Source of the DNA: Methanospirillum hungatei
GTDB lineage: Archaea > Halobacteriota > Methanomicrobia > Methanomicrobiales > Methanospirillaceae
DNA: 11,721 nt
Assembly (NCBI RefSeq): GCF_020216685.1
Contig: NZ_JAIWNS010000163.1
Location: 1 to 11,721, forward strand
Direction: 5' to 3'
The notes under the pieces were generated by a model. That model saw only the letters and a program-made list of their open reading frames with translations. It was not told the DNA's origin and searched no databases. This document shows, in pieces, positions 6,108 through 11,721 of this stretch (position 1 is its first letter; every line of letters starts with the position of its first letter). The position numbers were made by a program, and so were the translations under genes.

Positions 6108-7586
6108 CTATACTTTTCCAACATCATGCAGGTATTCAAAATCGATATGACCGTTATACGGATCGGTCTTTAATAATTTCACCATCACTTTTTGCCCTAC
6201 TTTAAGACCTGATTCCCTTCGCATCACTCTTCCTTCTGCGGGGGGGCTTATAAGCCTGACATATGTTCCTTTTTCTGATGCACCGGTCACAAACCCCTCA
6301 AAAGTCTCTCCAATCCTTGGTTTTAAAAGAACTGCTGCGGCTGATTTTCTCATAAACCGTTCAACTTTATTTGCTGCCTTTTCCCGACCCGAGAGCCATT
6401 CTACTTTTTCATCAAGTTCCCTGACATGATAGGGGGATTTGGTTCCCAGAAGAACAGACTTGATAAGCCGCTGGATAATAAGATCAACATATCTCCGGTT
6501 TGGAGCGGTGCCATGCGTGTAATCGGTGACTGCAAGTGCAAAGTGTCCGATAGGAGTCTTCCCGGGAATGAAAGGAACATATTCTCCTGAACCCATGAGT
6601 TTTACAACCGTGAGAGAGAGATCCGGAAATCGTTCAGGATCTGCTTCACGCTGTATTGTCAGGAAAGATGAAAGGGATTTAGCATCCGGATTGAAGGGAA
6701 GTTTCTCTCCGTATTTCGCAGCAACAAGCCGAATCTCCTCCCAGTACTTAGGAACCCTGACGACCCGTTGTATCATGGGCAGACCGGCGTTCTCAAGAAA
6801 AGTTACCATCGTTCCGTTTGCAGCAACCATGAACTCTTCAATTAGACAACGGGCAGCATTTTGTTCCTGGATAACCAGGTCTGTAACTGTATCACCATCA
6901 GACACCACCTGAGCCTCAAGGGTTTCAAGGTCCAGGGCACCTTGTCTTCTTCGATGAGTCCGAAGGCGTACTGCAGCTTCATGTTGCAGTTCCAGTTGCT
7001 TTTTCAGACCCTCTGTCTCTGCAACCCGTGGAGGAACCGGAATCTTACCTTCCAGCCAGTCTCCGATCTCTTCATACACAAGTTTCGCCTTATTCCGAAC
7101 CACTCCCTGGTAAATATCCCCTGGTCTGACTTCCCCATCCGGAAGAACCATGAATTCAATAATTATTGCATAACAATCCTGACCTGGAAGAAGTGAAGTA
7201 ATCCCTTTACAAAGCCGGTCGGGGAGCATATGAAAAGTTACAATTCCTGGATAAACCGATGTTCCATTATGTCCTGCATGGTTATCGATTGAGGAATTCT
7301 TGGTCACATAATGATCTACATCTGAAATGCCCACTTTCACATGAATCTCACCATGTTCCCCTTCTTTCACAAACTCAATCTGATCAAGGTCTTCTGAATC
7401 CACATTATCAATAGAGCTCCAGAGAAGCCCCCGGAGGTCTTTGACTCCTTTTTTAATTTTTATATGATGTTCTGGGGATAAGTGATTCGTTTCATGGATG
7501 ACTTCACGGGGAAACCGGGGAGTAAACCCATACCTCTCCATAGTCTCCCATGCGATGGATTTCAGATCAACATGCTGATGTTTCAT
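6108..7586 (-). CDS. RNB-domain ribonuclease (RNase II/R family)
   Basis: The 492-aa protein is dominated by an RNB catalytic domain. LLWSSIDNVDSEDLDQIEF (54-72) corresponds to the metal-binding loop of RNase II/R (D-x5-D-x-D-D): D60, D66 and D68 are kept and the fourth Asp is replaced by Q69. GTAPNRRYVDLIIQRLI (359-375) matches the conserved TSP-x-RRY-x-D-L-x-x-x-R substrate-anchoring segment. A C-terminal S1-like OB fold is likely (about 425-485, GETFEGFVTGASEKGTYVRL then GQKVMVKLLKTD). There is no N-terminal cold-shock domain and the enzyme is shorter than bacterial RNase R. RNB enzymes degrade RNA 3'-to-5'. The LDQ variant appears, from memory, to be a recurring subfamily, so I do not call it inactive. 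It is convergent with the STAS gene and divergent from the flavin reductase. Confidence 0.9.
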   Translation of the reverse strand: MKHQHVDLKSIAWETMERYGFTPRFPREVIHETNHLSPEHHIKIKKGVKDLRGLLWSSIDNVDSEDLDQIEFVKEGEHGEIHVKVGISDVDHYVTKNSSIDNHAGHNGTSVYPGIVTFHMLPDRLCKGITSLLPGQDCYAIIIEFMVLPDGEVRPGDIYQGVVRNKAKLVYEEIGDWLEGKIPVPPRVAETEGLKKQLELQHEAAVRLRTHRRRQGALDLETLEAQVVSDGDTVTDLVIQEQNAARCLIEEFMVAANGTMVTFLENAGLPMIQRVVRVPKYWEEIRLVAAKYGEKLPFNPDAKSLSSFLTIQREADPERFPDLSLTVVKLMGSGEYVPFIPGKTPIGHFALAVTDYTHGTAPNRRYVDLIIQRLIKSVLLGTKSPYHVRELDEKVEWLSGREKAANKVERFMRKSAAAVLLKPRIGETFEGFVTGASEKGTYVRLISPPAEGRVMRRESGLKVGQKVMVKLLKTDPYNGHIDFEYLHDVGKV

Positions 7587-7683
7587 GGTATAGTCCTGAT
7601 AGAGGAATCATACCCGGCCGTTAATATCAGTTCGCATTTATGCCAGGGGATCAGTTTTCTGTTTTCACATCCTATTATCTGGT

Positions 7684-8253
7684 ATGAAACAGTCAATCGG
7701 GAAAAAACCAGCAATCATTCCAACTCCTGTTCTCATTATCGGAACGTATGATACTGCCGGAAAAGCAAATGGCATGACTGCAGCATGGGGCGGAGTCTGT
7801 AGTTCAGATCCTTTAAGCATTTCATTTTCCGTTCAAAGGACCCGCCATACTCATCAGGCCCTGATGGAAAAGAAAGAATGCACTATTAGCATACCTTCAA
7901 CAGCCCATGTAAAAGAGGCTGATTATTTTGGTCTATCATCAGGAAGAGATCGGGATAAATTTTCTGATACCGGTCTTACTCCGGTTCGTGCCCCTTCGGT
8001 ACATGCCCCCTATGTTGGTGAATTTCCCATCGTCATCGAATGCCGGATCACACATGTCGTTGATGTCGGAGTACATGATCTCTTTGTTGCTGAGGTTGTG
8101 GATGTTCTGATTGATGACTCATATCTGACAGCAGATGGAAGGCCTGATCTGCAGGAAGCACCTTTCTTCTTTTATAACCCCCTTGACCGGTCATACTACA
8201 AAACCGGTGAATATCTGATGCAGGGTTTTTCAACCGGTAATCTCTTCAAATAA
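7684..8253 (+). CDS. Flavin reductase-like, FMN-binding split-barrel protein
   Basis: A 189-aa single-domain protein of the flavin reductase-like (split barrel) family. The N-terminal PTPVLIIGTYDTAGKANGMT (13-32) and AAWGGVCSSDPLSISFSVQ (33-51) contain the usual P-x-P-V and N-x-M-T/A-x-W-x-x-x-x-x-x-P-P FMN-binding pattern. RTRHTHQALMEKKECTISIP (52-71) and the YFGLSSGRD segment (81-89) follow the family. The middle GEFPIVIECRITHVVDVGVHDLF (112-134) supplies barrel strands that typically bind FMN. In methanogens these proteins reduce or store flavin and can act as redox partners; the specific electron donor is not visible. No good ribosome-binding site precedes the ATG. A T-run follows the stop codon. 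Confidence 0.9.
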   Translation: MKQSIGKKPAIIPTPVLIIGTYDTAGKANGMTAAWGGVCSSDPLSISFSVQRTRHTHQALMEKKECTISIPSTAHVKEADYFGLSSGRDRDKFSDTGLTPVRAPSVHAPYVGEFPIVIECRITHVVDVGVHDLFVAEVVDVLIDDSYLTADGRPDLQEAPFFFYNPLDRSYYKTGEYLMQGFSTGNLFK

Positions 8254-8254
8254 C

Positions 8255-8259
8255 TTTTT
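8255..8259 (+). terminator. Oligo-T stretch after the flavin reductase gene
   Basis: Five T residues begin one base after the TAA stop, in the 44-bp gap to the convergent adenine deaminase gene. Archaeal RNA polymerase can stop at short oligo-T runs without a hairpin. This is positional inference only. Confidence 0.3.
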
Positions 8260-8297
8260 ATGAGAGATTTAGGGCACTCCACTCCTTAATAAAGTGA

Positions 8298-9968
8298 TCA
8301 GGGTTTTCCTGATTCTTCCTCATCAAGAAAGACAGGGACAGTGGAAAACCGGTTTACATCAAAAACTCCTCTGGTTGTTACCCGTAATTCTGGAATTACT
8401 GATAATGCCAGAAATGAGAGGTACATGAAGGGATCCCGTATCGCACCACAGGCTGTTGTGAGGCGATGAATCCTCTCTAATACACTATATACATCTTCAT
8501 AGGGTAATTCTGACATTAATCCTGCCAGAGAGAGGGGTAAACATGCCTCCTCATCTCCATCCCGTATAACCATAGCTCCTGAATTCTTTATTACGGAATC
8601 AATCGCTGATATGATCTCACCATCACTGGTACCAACCGCGATGATATTATGGGAATCATGCGAAACACTTGATGCCATTGCTCCACGGGTAAGTCCAAGA
8701 CCTTGAACCAGTCCTACGCCGATAGTCCCCGGATAATAGCGTGAAAAGACGACAATTTTTAATATATCTCTTTTGAGATCAGGAATATCCTCACCTGACA
8801 GCTGAAGATACTCTGCCTTCGTTCCAATCTGTCCTTCCTGTATCCGGACAACCCGTGCGGTGCCTGATCCGGTTATTCTGATATCTTCAATAGAGGGGGT
8901 TTTTGCATGAAATGGCCAGTTTTTTATCGTATGTTTTTTTTCGGATCTGAACTGTTCTGGTAATACGAGTTTTCCGTTTTTATAAGTGGAATGGACAGTG
9001 CATCTCTTTACATCTTCAATAACACAGAAATCAGCAATACGACCCGGACTTATGGCACCTCTATCATACAAACGAAACCGTTCTGCTGGTGAGAGCGTTG
9101 CCATTCTGTATGCAAGTTCCGGTTCACATCCAAATTCAATTGCTTTTCTGATACAATCATCAATATGGCCAGATGTTACCAACATATCTGCATGGCGATC
9201 ATCGGTGCAAAAGCTACAGCGTGATGAAGAACATGCGTTTACCAGAGGGATGAGCGTCTGCAGATTTCGTTCAGTCGATCCTTCCCTGATAAAGAGGAAC
9301 ATGCCTTTCAGTAATTTTTCTTTCCCTTCGCTCAATATCGTGGTTTCATGATCGCTTTGAAGTCCGGTGGAAATATACTGATCCAGCATTGGCCCGGTCA
9401 GAAAAGGTGCATGTCCATCACGGATGGGAGTCAGAGTAAGTTTATCCATAACGAGGGGATCCTCTGACAACACGCCGGGTACGTTCATCATTTCACCAAG
9501 GCCCAGAACACCATCTTTACCGATAAAGGGTCGGAGCAGATCAGCCGTGAGTGTCATTGCACATTCATCAAGTGGGGTGGCAGGTACACAGGACGGCAGC
9601 ATAACCATGATATCCAATGGCAGATCTGCATGTGCCTGAAGCATATATTCAATTCCTGCAGTTCCACTTACATTCGCAATCTCGTGAGGATCTGCAACAA
9701 CCGTGGTTGTTCCGTGCTTCATAACCAGCCGTGCATATTCATACGGGGTGAGTAATGAACTTTCAATATGGACATGAGCATCGATAAAACCAGGGCAGAC
9801 ATAGGAGGATTTGAGGTCTACCTCTTCTTTTCCTGTATATCCCGGACCTGTACCGATTATTATCCCATTTCTGACCGCAAAATCCTCATGTACCCATTCG
9901 CAGGTATATGGATTGAACATAGTCCCGTTTTTAAATACTACATCTGCTGATTCTTCCCATGTGGTCAT
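8298..9968 (-). CDS. ade: Adenine deaminase
   Basis: A full-length 556-aa member of the amidohydrolase superfamily, adenine deaminase type. It converts adenine to hypoxanthine and ammonia in purine salvage in the cytosol. Metal-site and family motifs are PGFIDAHVHIESS (59-71, H65/H67), VADPHEIANV (91-100), LGEMMNVPG (157-165), DGHAPFL (184-190), SDHETT (205-210) and FCTDDRHADML (253-263). An ALSP-type turn is present as TLSPAERFRLYDRGAISPGRIADF (291-314), and the C-terminal domain carries AMASSVSHDSHNIIAVG, all typical of Ade. These enzymes use Fe or Mn. The start at 9968 is preceded by a purine-rich AGGGGGAA about 11 nt upstream. It is divergent from the lipoprotein gene and shares no operon with other purine genes here. 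Confidence 0.96.
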   Translation of the reverse strand: MTTWEESADVVFKNGTMFNPYTCEWVHEDFAVRNGIIIGTGPGYTGKEEVDLKSSYVCPGFIDAHVHIESSLLTPYEYARLVMKHGTTTVVADPHEIANVSGTAGIEYMLQAHADLPLDIMVMLPSCVPATPLDECAMTLTADLLRPFIGKDGVLGLGEMMNVPGVLSEDPLVMDKLTLTPIRDGHAPFLTGPMLDQYISTGLQSDHETTILSEGKEKLLKGMFLFIREGSTERNLQTLIPLVNACSSSRCSFCTDDRHADMLVTSGHIDDCIRKAIEFGCEPELAYRMATLSPAERFRLYDRGAISPGRIADFCVIEDVKRCTVHSTYKNGKLVLPEQFRSEKKHTIKNWPFHAKTPSIEDIRITGSGTARVVRIQEGQIGTKAEYLQLSGEDIPDLKRDILKIVVFSRYYPGTIGVGLVQGLGLTRGAMASSVSHDSHNIIAVGTSDGEIISAIDSVIKNSGAMVIRDGDEEACLPLSLAGLMSELPYEDVYSVLERIHRLTTACGAIRDPFMYLSFLALSVIPELRVTTRGVFDVNRFSTVPVFLDEEESGKP

Positions 9969-10098
9969 AGAATAAGTAATTCCCCCTGAATAGAAATACT
10001 GGTCATTCTGTGAAATTAGATATTACGGTTTTTTGTCATTCAGAACTCTGTGTGATACCAACAATCATGGAATACTGATCTGGAAGAGATAAGCAGAA

Positions 10099-10106
10099 TT
10101 TATTAA
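10099..10106 (+). promoter_or_regulatory. Putative TATA box for the lipoprotein gene
   Basis: TTTATTAA is centred about 27 bp upstream of the ATG at 10130, the usual archaeal TATA-to-start distance. No Shine-Dalgarno sequence lies between. Together this predicts a leaderless or near-leaderless mRNA. Confidence 0.5.
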
Positions 10107-10129
10107 GGAAAAAAACAGAAAACCATATC

Positions 10130-10579
10130 ATGAGTTATCTCCGACATTTACTTCTGATTCCGATTCTTCTCATCTGTTTCTTATATACAGCAGGGTGTAC
10201 AGGGGCCACTCATGATGAAGATTATAAGGCCCTGGTTATTGAAGCCATTGAAAAATTAGACCCCCAAAATGAAAAGATTGTAAACCCTTACAAGGGTATG
10301 ACCATCGAAGACCTCTCGGCAATGAAGACCTTTGCTGAGCAGGCGAAGAGTTCAGCTGAACAGATGACCCTTTCTGATACGTATAAAAAATCACGGGAGT
10401 TCTTCCTTCGGGCCATGGATGCAACGATAGCAGGAGTTGACAGTCTGGAGGGAGATATTGATACAGCGACCGGGAAGGTAGAAAGCACTGCTCCGGCAAC
10501 GAATTATTTCATTCAGGTACAGTCTGACCTTGGAAGTGCAGCAGATATCATAAAAGTACCCAAGAAAAAGACGTATTAA
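10130..10579 (+). CDS. Small predicted lipoprotein, function unknown
   Basis: A 149-aa exported protein. A signal peptide (MSYLRHLLLIPILLICFLYT) is followed by a lipobox-like Y-T-A-G-C, with C23 as the expected lipidated residue, so the protein should sit on the outer face of the cytoplasmic membrane. The mature part is mostly helical, with charged amphipathic stretches (YKALVIEAIEKL; DLSAMKTFAEQAKSSAEQM; FFLRAMDATIAGVDSLE), and it ends in a lysine-rich VPKKKTY. I do not recognise the family and see no catalytic motif. Helical bundles of this sort occur in small archaeal surface proteins and sensor-like domains, which is only a structural analogy. Its stop lies 15 bp from the stop of the convergent dikinase gene. 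Confidence 0.8.
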   Translation: MSYLRHLLLIPILLICFLYTAGCTGATHDEDYKALVIEAIEKLDPQNEKIVNPYKGMTIEDLSAMKTFAEQAKSSAEQMTLSDTYKKSREFFLRAMDATIAGVDSLEGDIDTATGKVESTAPATNYFIQVQSDLGSAADIIKVPKKKTY

Positions 10580-10594
10580 AAGGGTGAAAACCAA

Positions 10595-11721
10595 CTATCC
10601 TGTTTTTATTGCTGCATGTGCAGCCGCGAGCCTTGCAATCGGGACCCGTGGACTGGAACATGAGACATAGGTCAGCCCTATCTGATGACAGAACTCTATT
10701 GATGCCGGATGACCACCATGTTCCCCACAGATACCCACGTTCATTCCAGGTCGTGTTGCCCTTCCCCATTGAACGGCCAGTTCCATCAGTTTTCCAACAC
10801 CTTTCACATCAAGGACCTCAAAGGGATTATCCTGAAGGATGTGATTCATGTTGTACATTGGCAGGAACTTATTCTCCGCATCTTCCCGTGAGAATGAGAA
10901 GGTCGCCTGGGTAAGGTCATTTGTTCCGAATGAGAAGAACTCGGCTTCTTCGGCAAGGTTCTCTGCCCGCATACAGGCTCTGACCACCTCCAGCATCGAT
11001 CCAAAGGAACAGGTAATTTTCAGACCATATGCGTCTTCCACCTGTTTGTGAATCTCAGTTACCCATTCCTTTACCCTTTTTAACTCCTGGGCAGTACATA
11101 CCTGGGGGATCATAATCTCCGGATGGACATCGATCCCCTCTTTTCTGCACTCTGCTGCAGCCTCAAGGATTGCACGGATCTGCATGGAATAAATCTCCGG
11201 GAAGGTAAGCCCGAGCCTGACTCCCCGGTGACCGAGCATCGGATTTACCTCATGCAGAGATCGGACTTTACAGAGCATCATCTCTTTCTTTACTATGACT
11301 GCATCAAGGAGTTCAGGATCAGCAGGAGTCATGACCTTTGGATGGGATGGATCATTCTGATACATGAATGAGACCGTATCTGAAAGAACACGAAGACCCC
11401 GGAGATTCTTCCGCAGATTTCTTAAAATTTCTATTTCATCGATGAGTTGTTGCTCCTGTGGCAAAAATTCATGAATCGGAGGATCAAGCAGCCGGATAGT
11501 AACCGGGCGTGGAAAAAAAAAAAAAAAAATATTTTTGAAGTCGTCCCGCTGGATAGGAAGTAATTTATCAAGTGCCTTTTCCCGTTCTTCCTTTGTGTCT
11601 GCAATGATCATGTCAATGACAATGGGAAGCCGGGCCGGATCATTAAACATGCGTTCCGTTCTACACAGGCCAATACCCATTGCTCCGAATTTTAAAGCAC
11701 GCTTTGCATCGGCAGGAGTAT
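10595..11721 (-). CDS. ppdK: Pyruvate, phosphate dikinase, C-terminal part (5' end outside window)
   Basis: The frame continues to the right edge (TPADAKRALKFGA before MGIGLCRTERMF), so the start lies outside. Numbering from the M of MGIGLC, conserved features are GIGLCRTERMF (2-12), RPVTIRLLDPPIHEFLP (58-74), NPMLGHRGVRLG (146-157), FFSFGTNDLTQATFSFSR (248-265), GICGEHGGHPAS (316-327) and the catalytic-Cys region YVSCSSPRVPIAR (338-350, C341). These belong to the PEP-utilising TIM-barrel domain. PPDK interconverts pyruvate, ATP and phosphate with PEP, AMP and pyrophosphate, supplying PEP for gluconeogenesis. The ATP-grasp and phospho-His domains would lie upstream. The oddity is codons 52-57 (FFFFFP), encoded by a 17-T run where the family has a K/S-x-M-x-G-type segment before the conserved PVTIRLLDPP. 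Frame and length are kept. Confidence 0.93.
   Translation of the reverse strand, partial: TPADAKRALKFGAMGIGLCRTERMFNDPARLPIVIDMIIADTKEEREKALDKLLPIQRDDFKNIFFFFFPRPVTIRLLDPPIHEFLPQEQQLIDEIEILRNLRKNLRGLRVLSDTVSFMYQNDPSHPKVMTPADPELLDAVIVKKEMMLCKVRSLHEVNPMLGHRGVRLGLTFPEIYSMQIRAILEAAAECRKEGIDVHPEIMIPQVCTAQELKRVKEWVTEIHKQVEDAYGLKITCSFGSMLEVVRACMRAENLAEEAEFFSFGTNDLTQATFSFSREDAENKFLPMYNMNHILQDNPFEVLDVKGVGKLMELAVQWGRATRPGMNVGICGEHGGHPASIEFCHQIGLTYVSCSSPRVPIARLAAAHAAIKTG
11513..11529 (-). repeat. 17-base homopolymer (T17 on coding strand) inside ppdK
   Basis: Seventeen A residues on the plus strand read as T17 in the gene, encoding the end of one Ile codon and five Phe codons. It is by far the longest homopolymer in the window and lies in the middle of an otherwise conserved catalytic domain. 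Confidence 0.95.

Noticed and set aside
6526..6912. Plus-strand open frame of 128 codons within the RNB nuclease gene
   Set aside because: It is antisense to conserved RNB coding sequence, Ser/Arg-rich in the way of shadow frames, and has no start context.

Overview
The window looks like chromosomal DNA of a methanogenic archaeon, most likely a Methanospirillum-like member of the Methanomicrobiales. The main evidence is a beta-RFAP synthase gene for methanopterin biosynthesis. Supporting signs are a stand-alone PAS protein ending in the 'N-D-x-I-R-N-P-L' module that I associate with these methanogens, an archaeal-type RNB nuclease, TATA-like promoters, weak Shine-Dalgarno sites and moderate GC content. 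The genus is inferred from protein character; no marker gene proves it. There are no tRNA or rRNA genes, CRISPR arrays, insertion sequences or transposases.

Layout, left to right. The window opens with the possible C-terminal end of an unknown + strand gene (2-136). Next is a two-domain protein (304-1173) joining a TudS/DUF523-like iron-sulfur domain to a nucleoside 2-deoxyribosyltransferase domain. Convergent to it is a ThiC-family radical SAM enzyme (1280-2497, minus). Its altered active-site motifs make it a candidate for 5-hydroxybenzimidazole synthase rather than ordinary thiamine synthesis. A 459-bp regulatory region (2498-2956) separates it from a divergent fusion gene (2957-4516) encoding chorismate lyase plus beta-RFAP synthase. 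A PAS-PAS protein with a histidine-kinase-like tail but no phospho-acceptor His and no ATPase domain (4526-5548, minus) is divergent from a STAS-domain protein (5679-6083). Then come an RNB-family ribonuclease (6108-7586, minus), a flavin reductase-like protein (7684-8253), adenine deaminase (8298-9968, minus), a small lipoprotein (10130-10579) and the C-terminal part of pyruvate phosphate dikinase (10595-11721, minus, running off the window).

Gene orientation is mostly alternating, with short convergent gaps (9 to about 105 bp) and divergent intergenic regions, so nearly every gene appears to be its own transcription unit.

The most coherent story is the divergent pair at 1280-4516. One gene may make the lower ligand of the methanogen cobamide. 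The other makes the aromatic arm of tetrahydromethanopterin from chorismate. Both cofactors meet in the methyl-H4MPT:coenzyme M methyltransferase (Mtr). The region between them holds two copies of an identical-geometry inverted repeat (TGCACCA-N14-TGGTGCA), which suggests shared control by an unidentified regulator.

The other striking point is a 17-base T run inside the pyruvate phosphate dikinase gene. It replaces a conserved motif without changing length or frame.
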